Shown here: positions 11,055 to 21,619 of the stretch, one piece after another
Numbering within the stretch: the stretch's first letter is position 1
How the letters are laid out: every line of letters begins with the position of its first letter
Source of the DNA: Enoplolaimus lenunculus
Taxonomy: Eukaryota; Nematoda; Enoplea; Enoplida; Thoracostomopsidae
Assembly (NCBI GenBank): GCA_030248215.1
Contig: JASANG010000539.1
Location: 62,001 to 126,000, forward strand
Direction: 5' to 3'
Length of the DNA: 64,000 bases
The notes under the pieces: model-generated
The model's input: the letters and a program-made list of their open reading frames with translations, nothing else
Database searches by the model: none
Told to the model about the DNA's origin: nothing
Program-made: the position numbers and the translations under genes

Positions 11055-11533
11055 ATCGACACTAAGCTTAAAGTTGCTGCTATTGTTTCGGTTTCCACGC
11101 CTTAATCACCCATCATCGCTGTACAAACGAGAAATCGTGGGGCGGTACGAAGCGAAATTGTTCTAAAACTCTTCGAAGCGGTTTGTGTCTTTGTTGTCAA
11201 AACTTGGTGAGCCAGTTTTAGTTAAAAACCTTTGCCGCATTCCACCATTTATTCATGACTCCGATTTTGATTAAAATGACGGCTAATGTAGGAAGCTAAA
11301 AATCAAAGCTTTTTTTAATTTTTAAAAACTGCGGCAAATGTCGTTTCATGCAGTAAAATACGAATTGATAGTCAGAAGAAAGATTATTCGATTAATAATG
11401 ACTTTGTAAAATCCAGCGAACTTTTTTGAGTTCAAATTTTAGCCGATTGCCAACGTTTTTCAAGTGTTAGATTTTGAAATACACACTGCTGATGGAAGAA
11501 AAAACCAAAGTAACGCTTTAAGTAAGAAAATTT

Positions 11534-11775
11534 AGCTAATGTATAGAACAGGGTCGCAATAGTAGTATAAGCATATATCTAAGCTTATGCCTAAGCCTAA
11601 GCCGAAGTCTAGGCGCAAAAATGACTTGATACAGAAAGCCTAAGTCTGGCGCAAAAATGAGTTGATACAGAAAGCCTAAGTCTAAGCCTAAGCCTAAGCA
11701 ATAAATAGTCTAAAGCATAAGCTTGTTCTCTTACAGTCCCGCAAAAAAACACTCCAACTCTGGTGTTTATACGAG
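11534..11775 (+). mobile_element. Telomere-hexamer MITE, family B, with internal tandem duplication
   Basis: It begins AGCTAATGTATAGAACAGGG and runs to the family-B right-end block. A block around GCGCAAAAATGAnTTGATAC followed by AGAAAGCCTAAGTC is present twice (about 11614-11680). The CCTAAG arrays lie on both sides of it. Confidence 0.7.
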
Positions 11776-12339
11776 TCGAAAATTTGAATATTTTTTGCAA
11801 CAAATCGTGAAGTTAAACATTCCACTCGGAAAGCCGTGTTATTTTGCTATTCAGCATTAATGAAAGCTTAATTTCCGACGAGGTTTGATCCGCAAAACTG
11901 TACCAAAATGTAACTTTTATAACATTAATTGTAACGAATATCTGAACTGACAAATTCAAGAATGCATCCAATCGTAGCCCTTCAACACCGTTCAATACCA
12001 ACAATTTTGTGATAATATTTAGTACTAAAATTGTGTTTGGTTTCTCGTTCGATTTAAACAGCAAACATTTTTTTGTTTACTACATATTTGTACCCCCGGC
12101 CCTCGTCAGAATTTACTGTATTTTTCAACTGGATATCCGGTTAATCTACGTCTTAACAGCCGGTAACCGAGGTTCGCAAGTGTTTTCAAACGCCAAAACT
12201 ACCAAAACTATTTCATAAATCATTCTTTTTTAGGAGTAGCACCTAGTTCCTCCCTAAATATGTAGTCTTGTTGTAATCGTAGCAGTACCAACTGTCGCTT
12301 TGAATTACAACGCGCTCTCGTGATATTTCTGTAACAACT

Positions 12340-12519
12340 GGCCAATGTATAGAACAGGGCCGTAACAGTAGCATAACCATATTCCTAAGCGTAAAGTCTA
12401 AACCAAAAAATAAGCTTATACTTAAGCCAAAACCTGCGCAAAAAGATTAGAGTAAAGCTTAAGCTTTTATTGTATTGTAGTCCCGCAGAAAAACGCCCTC
12501 CTTGATCTTTACACGGGCC
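12340..12519 (+). mobile_element. Telomere-hexamer MITE, family B
   Basis: It starts GGCCAATGTATAGAACAGGG and ends TTTACACGGGCC. The flanks TAACAACT and TATCAATT match at 6 of 8 positions. The hexamer core is more degenerate than in the copies near 10.9 and 61.8 kb. Confidence 0.78.
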
Positions 12520-13101
12520 TATCAATTTATCTCTGCCGCTATTTGTGTTGTTGACAACTTGTAATATTACCGGTAACATTTGTAGCCTCAATGGGCTCAT
12601 GTAGGTACAACGGGTTTATTTCTGATTAAGTTGACGCCTAATTTTGCGAGTTTCATTGCTGAACGGTCACTAAACAATTATTTTAGAAAACTACTTGTAA
12701 AGCATATCGCAAACTATTCGTACAAACTAAAAACAGGTTACGGTATTTGAATCATGGATTAAATCCAAAGCCGATCGGTAGTCAGCGAATCATGTAAAAG
12801 AGAAGGGTCCAAAATAATTACAAATAGGGCATACGATAAATTCTATGATTTACAAGACCAAACCAAAAACTAAGCTCTTTGCCAGTTTTTGGCTGCTGTT
12901 CCCCATAACCATGCTATGCACCAAAGATATGGTGTAATTCGTAACGTATCTTGATTTGCAAAGTTGCACTGGATAAGGTTTGACCTTAGGCCCAGGCTTC
13001 GTCCAGGCAGTTGATCTCGGGTTCAGGTTTACTTAGGTTTTCGAAAACACTTACCTATCCCAAACTTAAGCCTGAACTTTAGCGTAACCATTAACCTAAA
13101 C

Positions 13102-13398
13102 CAGGCCCGTAGCCAGCTCACCTTGCTGGGGGGGGGGGGGCTAAAAATTTCTCAGGAAGGGCATTCAAGGGTTTGTAATGACTTGCTAACAAGGTTGAAA
13201 TTTTTCTAGGGGACAAAAATTTTCCAGGGGTATTCCTGGCCCGTGGCCAAGGTAGGACCAGGGAGGGGCTGAGCCCGCCTGAAAAAAATTTGCCCCCCCC
13301 CCAGAAATTTTTCAACTTGCTAACTCATTGAAAACCCTTGAATGCCTCTCCTGAAAATTTTTTAGCCTCCCAGGAAAGGTTAGCTAACCTACGGGTCT
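13102..13398. mobile_element. Long foldback element of the GGCCCGTAGCCA family
   Basis: The left arm begins AGGCCCGTAGCCAGCTCACC. The right arm ends with the complement of AGACCCGTAGGTTAGCTAAC. The arms are imperfect inverted copies of each other over more than 100 bp (shared blocks GGCTAAAAATTT, GGCATTCAAGGGTTT and AACAAGGTTGAAA). A run of 12 G occurs in the left arm and a run of C in the middle. It looks like two units of the family joined head to head. Confidence 0.75.
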
Positions 13399-13563
13399 GA
13401 TGTTATCAGATTTACTCACATATGTTACTGTTAGCACAGGCGGTAGTCTCATTAACAATTCAAAATCATCTTCAATATTATGTCTAATCAGTTGATTAGA
13501 ACAAATTTGCGTGGTTTAGGTATGTTTTTCCGTTATGTCCATATGCATTGTCAATCATAGGAC

Positions 13564-13723
13564 ACGCCGGTAACCAGCTCACCTTACTATGGAAGCCAAA
13601 GATTTTTCAGTATGTGCATCGACGGGTATTCGTTGGCTTATAAGCAAGGTTGAAAAGTTTCCTGGGAAACCCAAATATTTCCACAGAGACAAAGCTCCCT
13701 GCCCCCTTGGCTACAGGCCCGCC
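13564..13723 (+). mobile_element. GGCCCGTAGCCA-family MITE, diverged
   Basis: It starts CCGGTAACCAGCTCACCTTA and ends CTTGGCTACAGGCCCG, with the family's internal TAAGCAAGGTTGAAAA. Non-coding. Confidence 0.65.
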
Positions 13724-14055
13724 TAGCATTACGCGTTTGTGAGTTCAATATGTTAATATTCAGTTTTGGATAATATTAAAAAATTGCGTTTGGCTTCTTG
13801 CTCGCTTCGATCACAAGGTTTCTTTCGCTATTATATATTGCGCTTTTCGTCAGATATTTTTAGATCAACACCAGGCAAAAGCGTGGAATGTCGCGAAGGG
13901 CAGATGAGTCAGGCTTGATTTGTGAATTGATTAGTTGCGAAACAACAAAAATTAGATTTTTCGGATGTGTATTGTCACCCGTTGTACGGCACTCACGGCA
14001 ACAATAGGATAGAAAATGTAACTTGTATCTTGGTGTAAAAACAGTTCCAAGAATG

Positions 14056-14252
14056 AGCCGATTTAAAGAACACGGCCGCAACACTAATATAAGCTTGTTT
14101 CAAAGCCTAAGTCTAAGCCTAAGCCTAAGCGTGAGAATGAGCTTATCCTTATAGGCCTAAGCCTAAGCGTAAGCAAAAAATCAGTCCAAACCTTAAGATT
14201 AGTATATTTCCGTAAACAGAAAAACATTCCGACAATGGTCTTTACATGGGCC
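14056..14252 (+). mobile_element. Telomere-hexamer MITE, family B
   Basis: It starts AGCCGATTTAAAGAACACGG and ends GTCTTTACATGGGCC. Two CCTAAG arrays flank a GTGAGAATGAGCTTATCC spacer, the same spacer type as in the copies at 10.9 and 61.8 kb read in the other direction. The flanking repeats are decayed. Confidence 0.75.
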
Positions 14253-14579
14253 AAGGAACGTTTACAGTATTCGAACCATTTCTTAGATTTACCAATACTA
14301 GAATCACTGTCTCATTTTGTATATCGTAGCTGATTATAATATGGAGATGTTTTGGTTTTCAAACGAGTAAACTACGTCTGCTACAAATATCCAAACTCGG
14401 CTCACAAGTAGAAGTGATTTAATACTAATAATTTGACAAATTTCTAAATTTACGATTGCCTGTTTCGAAATTTGTAGGGCCTATCTATAACTGGTGGATA
14501 TCAGTGCTACTACATGCATTTGAGAATATGCGCATTATATCCACATTGTAGATCTCACTTCGGTGATGCAATAGATCAG

Positions 14580-14728
14580 CAGGCCCGTAGCCACTTACCT
14601 TGCTAGGGGGGGTGCTAATAATTTTTCAGGAGGGTTACAAGCAAAGTTGAAAATCTTCTAGGGACGGCTAAATTTTTTCCAGAAAGGGCTTAGCCGCCCC
14701 AGTGGCCCCCCATGGCTACGGGTCCGTA
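14580..14728 (+). mobile_element. GGCCCGTAGCCA-family MITE
   Basis: The ends CAGGCCCGTAGCCAC and CATGGCTACGGGTCCG are inverted. The inside has the family's G-run, GCTAATAATTTTTCAGGAGG and AAGCAAAGTTGAAAATCTT blocks. About 150 bp, non-coding. Confidence 0.75.
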
Positions 14729-15110
14729 GAACAGTCCTGTTTATTCACATCAAAGCGTGACACCACAATAGTTTTAACCACACCATAATCTGTCTAAACG
14801 GAAGTAAACTGTGGTATTAAACGTAAACAAAGCACAAGTTTTATAGAAGATGCAGTTGTTTATTACAGTGCGGTATAAACCGAAATAGTGGTTCCATTTA
14901 TGTCAAAAAAACCTGCTCTGCGGCGAAAAACGCCTATTTGGTTGGAGTGTCGTTTTGTTTACCTGATGTCATGAGCGTAGCCAGGAATCTGGTTTGAGCA
15001 GGGCCATGCCAGATACTGAACTATATCTGGTTGTGGATTTAATGCTATTGGTGTTAGCATTTAGTTAAAAACTGAAATAAATTTGCCAAATGTCATTGCA
15101 GAGACCGTTA

Positions 15111-15300
15111 CACTGCTGAAAAAAATTGTGAGTCAAATTGACTGTTTCCGAAATAGGCTTTTTCGGACTACAGAAACTGCGTTAAATTCGACTCCGACAG
15201 GGTCAAATTCGACTCACTGAGTCGAATTTTGACTCAGTTTGTGCAGTCCGGAGATGTTAATTTCGGAGAGGGTCAATTTGGCTCATCGTTTTTTGCAGTG
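15111..15300. mobile_element. TA-flanked foldback MITE (Tc1/mariner-like ends)
   Basis: The inverted ends CACTGCTGAAAAAAATTGTG and its near complement ending TTTTTTGCAGTG are flanked by TA on both sides (15109-15110, 15301-15302). Inside, GAGTCAAATTGAC and GAGTCGAATTTTGAC motifs are repeated in both directions, so most of the element can fold on itself. Confidence 0.75.
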
Positions 15301-16160
15301 TAGCCTTTGAGTATAAACGAATATTGAACCTACTTTGTAGCGCAACTTGAAGAATGTAGCGGTTAAACATTTTAATTTGAAGAAGTTGTGACAATCGTGA
15401 ATAATTTAAAACATATATTTCACTTAAAAAATTTATGAGATGTCTAGAATTGGATAAATCCAGGCTGTCTGTATAACAATAACGGCCTGTTAGTTACAGG
15501 GGGCTGTCAGCACGAAGATGTTAGGGGCGGAGGAGTTAGAAACTGACAATGATTAGCTAGGCTTAGGCTCAGGTTTAACCTTCTGTTTAGTTTTAATACG
15601 TTTAGGCTTATGTTTAGGTTTAGTAGGCAGAATTTTATAATTATTGATTGAGAAGAGATGGAACAACAATCAGGTATATTGCAAATGCTGATATAAAATT
15701 AAGCCCTTTTTACGCGTCGCTAATATTAATTTAGTACTAAATATATTCTTAGTTTACGTTTGGTCCACAGCTACGGTTTTTAAAAATTTCTCCACCTTAG
15801 TCAAAATTGACTTCAGATTTCAATATTTTTAAAAAATATTCCCATTCTTTGAATTGCATCTGGCGAAAAATTTTACTTTTCCGCTAATAAATCCGACAGG
15901 CGTCGTGTAGTATTTTCCACCTCCATTTACTGAATACGTTTTTAAATTTCAAATTTCAGTTCAATTATGACAATTACTACAGGTTCGACTACACGATTTA
16001 AAACTTGTTCATAATTTTGACCAATTATTTTTTCATTATCCAAATCTGGAACGTTTGCATTTTGTTTCCTAAGTCCGTTTACGATTTCACCTCGAAATTT
16101 TAGATTCAGTCAAAATTTTTAGTCACATCGGTTTTTAAATTCACCTTCGAAACTGTATAA

Positions 16161-16169
16161 TTTTTTCAG
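16161..16169 (+). promoter_or_regulatory. Splice-acceptor-like site upstream of the RFamide gene
   Basis: The tract TTTTTTCAG lies about 55 bp before the ATG. In a nematode this could be a spliced-leader trans-splice site or the acceptor of a 5' UTR intron; the sequence cannot tell which. Confidence 0.45.
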
Positions 16170-16223
16170 GCTAATCTGATTTTAGACTTAACCTAATAAT
16201 CATAAATCTCAATTGTTTGCGGT

Positions 16224-16505
16224 ATGGCGACAACCACTAACTCGCGTGCTACAGTTTTAGCAATAATTTTTGTCGCAATCGTATTCGCGTTTGCAGAAGG
16301 TCAACATCATCAGCGATATGCTGCTCGCCGCTACGATAACGCCAAACGGGCGTCTCCAGTGGACATCGGTTATTTATCACGATATTTTGCTGGTCAAGAC
16401 GGTGACAATGGAGACCGATACCTGCCAGTTCAGGATCCATCGCTTTTCGAAAAACGAGGAAAATATCAGAAAATGATTCGATTTGGCAAACGACTATTTG
16501 AGTAA
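16224..16505 (+). CDS. RFamide (FMRFamide-like) neuropeptide precursor
   Basis: A 93-residue secreted prepropeptide in one exon. Residues 1-26 are a clear signal peptide: a polar start, then the hydrophobic run VLAIIFVAIVFAFAEG. Dibasic KR sites at about 41-42 (NAKR), 77-78 (FEKR) and 88-89 cut the precursor. The last peptide is GKYQKMIRFG before KR, so amidation of the Gly would yield GKYQKMIRF-amide. The sequence stops three residues later (LFE). The peptide between the first two KR sites has no amidation Gly and may be a spacer. Unlike many nematode flp precursors it holds a single RFamide copy. The C-terminal KMIRF is not one I can assign to a numbered flp family. FMRFamide-like peptides signal through GPCRs or peptide-gated channels at synapses. 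A polyadenylation signal AATAAA lies at 16938-16943. I am sure of the class, not of the orthologue. Confidence 0.8.
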   Translation: MATTTNSRATVLAIIFVAIVFAFAEGQHHQRYAARRYDNAKRASPVDIGYLSRYFAGQDGDNGDRYLPVQDPSLFEKRGKYQKMIRFGKRLFE

Positions 16506-16937
16506 AAGAAAATTGGAAGTTTTTTAGCAAAAACGCAAACTTGCAAGACATAAATTTTAAAGTTTGGTTGTGACCACGCTTTATAGTAGCAAATTGTTCG
16601 TTAACAGGTCCAGTTTAAACTTTTATAACTGTATATAATGTTAACTACTCTCTAAGAGCTTAAACTAACTTGATTTATTAGTTTAAACTAATTCAGCCGT
16701 AAGGTATATATAATACATGTGTAAACCAAGACAAAAATATATGCCAAAACTCAGATTCCCTGGCCATCTCTAAAAAGCTTAGGAATTCAAATTAATTTTT
16801 ACATCACAAGTTTGGCTTCAAAACTAATTACTGCAAATGTGTTAGTAAAATTTAAATGTTACACTCTGTTCTAAAAACAACTATTTTGTAAAATGTGCGA
16901 ATGTTGTTTAATAATTAATCGAGTTTTTCGTTTAATT

Positions 16938-16943
16938 AATAAA
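16938..16943 (+). terminator. Polyadenylation signal AATAAA
   Basis: A canonical AATAAA about 430 bp after the RFamide precursor stop, the best candidate for its 3' end. Confidence 0.4.
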
Positions 16944-17321
16944 CTCAAGCTTGGGCTTTGAGGGTACCGTAAAAAGCAGTTAGCTGTATGAACAGCGACC
17001 CATAACCGATTCAGAGGGGTATTTGTATTATTTTTTAACCCATCGTTTTACTTTAAATTTTTAATTTTTAAACTCGCAGACGTGTGAGCAGTTTTTCTGG
17101 CCGGGTCGTGGCTGAGAGCATATAACCACCGTTTAATGTTCAATTTAGTCCGTCAAATTGACTCACTTCTAAAACGCAACCATAGCTTGTTGTTTGCATG
17201 CCATATATGTGTTAAACAACTGCAACAAAGTTGCTGGATGAATTAAAAATAGCAATTAGGTGATACAAAAAATTTTGTCTCCAAATGCCACGCAGGTGAT
17301 AGTGTAACTCTAGTTTGACCT

Positions 17322-18683
17322 TCATCCGAGCACCATTTCGAAACTAAACAACATCCCGGCAACGGCGATTAGTATGCTCAATGTGCCAAACAAATGCCTA
17401 TAATGCTTGACTTGTAATACGGTCCGCGGTCGATTTGTATTTATCACAGCGGAAGCTTTTTCGTTTGGCGTTTTAAAACCATATTTTTGATACAATTTCT
17501 CTATCATTCCACTTTGTTTGAGGACAACAATTGCGTCGAATACACGCCGACACAACAAAGTATTGTTTTTGTGAACCATAACGGTTTTAAGTATTTTTTC
17601 GCTGTCGTCAAATTCGACAAATTGTAACACAGGATACTTACGTGTCCAAAACAGCGGACAACTCGTTGCGTCTGTAAATGTACCAAGTTGCGATGCAACA
17701 TACGCCATCGCTTTTGAGTCTGGACTTTGTACAAGTGTTTTGCGATTTCCACCGTCTGTTTTACAGTTCGAACGGTTGTTGGCTGCCGCCGAGCGAGAAC
17801 ATTTTGATGACAGTAAAGATTTAAGCAACGGATTGCGATAGAAAAATTTAGTTTCTGATTTTCTGTGATACTCTTGCGTTTCAACAATACGTGTATATCC
17901 TTCTCGTTGAATTGCTTCTGCAAGCAGTTGACGACTGTTCAACGTTTGGCGATTAAATCGATCTGATGACTGATAATTGCTCATTAGGACAGATTTGTAC
18001 TTGAGTTGAGCACATAACGCTGTAAAAGACCATATTACTGGCAGTAGTTCTAGTCGAATTGAAGCCCAACGTTCACGCTGTCTGCGTTGAAATAATAGTT
18101 GATATACAGATTCACTAAACAGTCTCACTGGGCAAGGTACGTTCGCACTGGTTTCCAGTACCGTTTGAATACGTTTCAGTTTAGGAAATTTTAAGTGTGC
18201 GTTTAAATTTGAATAATATCTTGCAGCAATAACTGCAGCAACTGCAATTAGCGTCGCAAATCCAATTAGCCACACAGGCCGGGAGTACGGCGAAAATAAG
18301 TGGACAGTTTTGTCTGGCAAAACTGGATTGACAAGAATTCCTCGTAGACGGATCATAAGCGGAGGAATCACTGCGCAGTGACGTTGAAAACGTTTTGAAG
18401 TCAGTCGTTGAGACGGTTTGGAAAAATCTATGTCACCTCGTGACAAATATAAATCCATACGCCGGTACTCGCTGTAATTTACCCATATCACTTGTAAGTC
18501 TCGTCGAAGTGCTGCTGCGACAAGGGTGTAAAATTCAAAGTTAAGCCCAAGGTTACGGCATCGTGTTTGAATGGCAGTATTGAATTTCCAGTACAATTTA
18601 TTCGTAACGCAGCTGCCAAAATACGGTATCAAGTGATTGGTTGCGAGAACTTTTAATGGTTTGTTCGATATATCGCTTGACAT
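17322..18683 (-). CDS. Ionotropic-receptor-like ligand-gated channel (iGluR superfamily), intronless
   Basis: A 453-residue protein from the first ATG at 18683; the frame is open a little further upstream but has no earlier ATG. Layout fits an ionotropic receptor without an amino-terminal domain. A first ligand-binding half covers about 5-130. TM1 is at about 135-157 (PVWLIGFATLIAVAAV), followed by a short pore region. A third membrane segment, at about 208-232, ends in the family-typical YKSVLMSNY. The second ligand-binding half covers about 235-425 and includes SGMIEKLYQKYGF just before the last segment. TM4 is at about 430-452 at the very C-terminus, close to FSFE. The whole gene is one exon, which is unusual for a nematode glutamate receptor and may mean retroposition. 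Conserved glutamate-binding residues cannot be confirmed by eye, so the ligand is unknown. A TTAA-ended MITE begins about 110 bp upstream of the ATG. Confidence 0.75.
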   Translation of the reverse strand: MSSDISNKPLKVLATNHLIPYFGSCVTNKLYWKFNTAIQTRCRNLGLNFEFYTLVAAALRRDLQVIWVNYSEYRRMDLYLSRGDIDFSKPSQRLTSKRFQRHCAVIPPLMIRLRGILVNPVLPDKTVHLFSPYSRPVWLIGFATLIAVAAVIAARYYSNLNAHLKFPKLKRIQTVLETSANVPCPVRLFSESVYQLLFQRRQRERWASIRLELLPVIWSFTALCAQLKYKSVLMSNYQSSDRFNRQTLNSRQLLAEAIQREGYTRIVETQEYHRKSETKFFYRNPLLKSLLSSKCSRSAAANNRSNCKTDGGNRKTLVQSPDSKAMAYVASQLGTFTDATSCPLFWTRKYPVLQFVEFDDSEKILKTVMVHKNNTLLCRRVFDAIVVLKQSGMIEKLYQKYGFKTPNEKASAVINTNRPRTVLQVKHYRHLFGTLSILIAVAGMLFSFEMVLG

Positions 18684-18796
18684 TGCTGTTTTATTGTAGA
18701 TATAATTTAAGAACAAATCGTGACCGTTGCCCGAAAATGAAGTTTAGTTTTTCTAGGTGCCGCGAGCTTGTTTTTGGGTATAATGAAATATATTAT

Positions 18797-19040
18797 TTAA
18801 CCCCTTCTCACATTGAGTTGCCTTTGACAACTCAGCGTAGTGTATATACGTTAAATAATATATTTCGCACCGTGTTTAACAATTCCAACACGTATACATA
18901 GTACTAAATCACCACAAGACGTGAGAGCCCCCACGGGCTCGAGCGTCAAGCTCCTATAGCTGAGTGGTGATGGTATACGCCTCCGACTCCAGTCACCGGA
19001 GTTCGAATCCTAGCATAAAAGTAGGTCTCAGGGGAAATTG
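18797..19040 (+). mobile_element. TTAA-ended MITE carrying a tRNA-like module, copy 3 (right end lost)
   Basis: It starts TTAACCCCTTCTCACATTG. It keeps the GC-rich foldback and the tRNA-like part with TAGCTGAGTGGTG and GAGTTCGAATCC boxes. The middle reads CCGACTCCAGTC, close to the tRNA-Trp anticodon arm. Similarity to copy 1 stops after AGGGGAAAT, so the right terminus is missing. It sits in the upstream region of the ionotropic-receptor-like gene, pointing away from it. Confidence 0.7.
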
Positions 19041-19064
19041 CAATCACTGTTTATATCAATACTG

Positions 19065-19259
19065 GGCCGATCTATGGAAAGGTTCGTAGCAGAAGTATAA
19101 GCATACCTATTCCTACGCCTAAGCGTTAGCCGAAGCCGAAGCCTAAAGATGAAGTGATGCCTAAAAGCCTCGCTAAATGAAAGCGAAACAAAAACCTAAA
19201 GCGTATTCTGTTGCAGTCCCTCAGTAAATAACGTTCCGCCGCTGATGTTTACATACACC
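19065..19259 (+). mobile_element. Telomere-hexamer MITE, family B, decayed
   Basis: It starts GGCCGATCTATGGAAAGGTT. It keeps AAGTATAAGCATACCTATTC, degenerate CCTAAGCG and AGCCGAAG hexamers, and the right-end block ACGTTCCGCCGCTGATG. It directly follows the truncated tRNA-like element. Confidence 0.65.
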
Positions 19260-21610
19260 ACTATATTGCAATAAAATATACAGTCATCGTCCTGCCTTTT
19301 GCGGGCTTCATTCTTGTTACACATTTATCTCAAGCAGTGGTATTTCACTTTTTATCGGCTCCAATTTTAAGCGCGGGTCCAACGGGTAAACGGGGGTCGG
19401 GTAAATAGTTTTTACGCGCACAGCTTAAGTTTTTAGGTGCAAAACATACGATATTGTCTGTTTTACTTCCAATCAGTTGTTGTCCGGTTCTTTATTAAGT
19501 TCGGTTTGAAATTTCGTCGATTCCAGTAAACTTAATTGTGCGCAAGTTTCGTTGAAGCAATAACTCAAAACTTCTTGCAAAGTGCAAAGCACCAGCGATC
19601 GTTTAAAATGTTGGTTCAACTACAGGCGCAGGTATAGAAGCCTGGTCGCGGGTAGATTTTTTGCGGAGTATACCCGCGGGTGAAAAATTTTTATTTGCGT
19701 GGGTAAGGCGCAGGCCGGGCAAAAAAATCCCTACCCTCATTCAACTCTGGATGCAACACGCTGCAACCATAGCTGGGTGAACGGTAAACAGCAGATCAAC
19801 GTTTATGATATACGGTATTTCAAAAATTACACTAAATAATGAGTAAACTACATATGCACCGAATTGTTTTTTTGACATGCGAGCTTAATGGCGCAGTAGT
19901 TTTTGAACAAACTATCGCGATTTCTGTGTATTAATTAAATCAATTTTTTAAAACCTGTTCATCAGTATCAAATAAACATAAAAGTGAGGCTAAATGAAGC
20001 ATTAAGAAACACGATACGCCGTAGGAAATGGTTTATTCAACGTGTAAGTTTGTATATAAGCTGATAACGCATGCAAAAACTACCTACATCTGTATGCAGT
20101 TAAATGTACAACGCTGACAACGGCGAAGATAAAGGAAGATAAAGGAAAGATTGAAGGATACGTTTTCAGGCAGTGCCACGCCTGTTGTGTGCCATGAGGA
20201 CCTGTCTGCCCCAAAGTCATTGCGAGAGGCCGCCGAAGTAAATTTAAAGGCAAAGTTATTTTTACATGTGTCTAATTTTTCGAAATCGTCTCAGAAATAA
20301 GCTGGTTTGGTTTAACAGAAGTTTGTTGGCGCAAATGGGCTGAATAATTTGCTTCCTATTAGCCTTCGATTCCTGTTTAGGCAAACATGGATTGGAACCG
20401 GCCCAGGTTTATACAACTCGGGCCAATCACCCTTGGCCCGGACTCGGCCCGCATGGGCCCGCACTCGCAAACTTCATATTTTTTGGAGCACCAAACAAAC
20501 GGTGTAAACATAACCCTATAGCAGAAAAACAATTTTACACCAACGCCCGCGGTTTTGGATGCGTCAGTCGTCATAGTGTCTAGACTTTAATTCAACATCA
20601 GAACTATAAATATTATTTTCTTTCAACTAGTTTAGGAGCACACAAAATTGTTCTTTTAATATTAAGCATCCCAAACTATTAATTTGAGCATAGAACCAAT
20701 CTTTTGATTGCAAAAAACTTAACATTACGTACAACACTCAACTCTCAGCTATGCAAGCTACGTACACTGCTATATAATTTGTGTGTTTTTGGCAAAAATT
20801 ACATTTCCCATTCCCACGGGTGGATCATCCTTTTGATGTGAAATGACAGTCCGGAAAGGACATGGAAAACTCAACTATACCAAATATTTCAAACCTCGGC
20901 CATTTTTTAGCGAATACCGTCTGCGTGAATAACAGTAAAGCACTCAAGCCCGTGCGAAACGAAAGCCCAATGATTGAAAAGTTGTAAAATTTGCGTCTTG
21001 CGAACAGTGATAACAATATTATCTGGAACTATGTTGGAGATGCCGATGATTTTTACGCAGTGTTTAGGGAGTTGTGAAAATTAATTAGGTATTATAATTA
21101 ATAGGTCATCCACATTAATACTGTCTACGCTACTGGAAAAAATTGTCCACACGCACCTGGTTTTAAGAGCGTGACAAAACGACGATGTTCTTAAGCTATA
21201 AAGACTTAATAGATTGTGTAATTAGATAGTGTGTTTCGGTAGCCGGTCCTTCGAAGGAACTATGGACAATGTAGGCACTGTCTGGACACAGTGTGTGACA
21301 ATACGAGTTCTTTCAAACAGATGCTGCATAATCGCTAAACAAAGTTTCCTTGGACAAACTTTGTTATGACATAACCTTTGAGTCCCTTCTTGCAGATTTT
21401 GGACGTAACAGTTGTCCTTTAAACAATGTATTGATAATTTAGCACGGGTATGGACGGCAACGTGACCAAGCATAGGTCGTTTAGAGAGAGTGCGCGTTGT
21501 CCGCATGGGTCTACACAGAATATGAGTGACATTTGGACATGTAGTTTGGAAACAATATAACTGCAGTCTTAGGGGCTCGTATGTGTGGACACTGTTTTAC
21601 AGTAGCGTAG
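19260..21610. other. Gene-free stretch
   Basis: No supported gene. About 20380-20465 is a GC-rich patch repeating GGCCC, CGGCCC and CTTGGCCCGGACTCGG, probably an old low-complexity transposon fragment; the rest is AT-rich. Confidence 0.45.
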
Positions 21611-21619
21611 ACAGTATAA

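Noticed and set aside
16249-16551. 100-codon minus-strand frame over the neuropeptide gene
   Set aside because: It is antisense to a gene with clear signal peptide and cleavage sites; a shadow.
17504-17923. 139-codon minus-strand frame
   Set aside because: Overlaps the receptor gene in another frame; it is a shadow of that gene.
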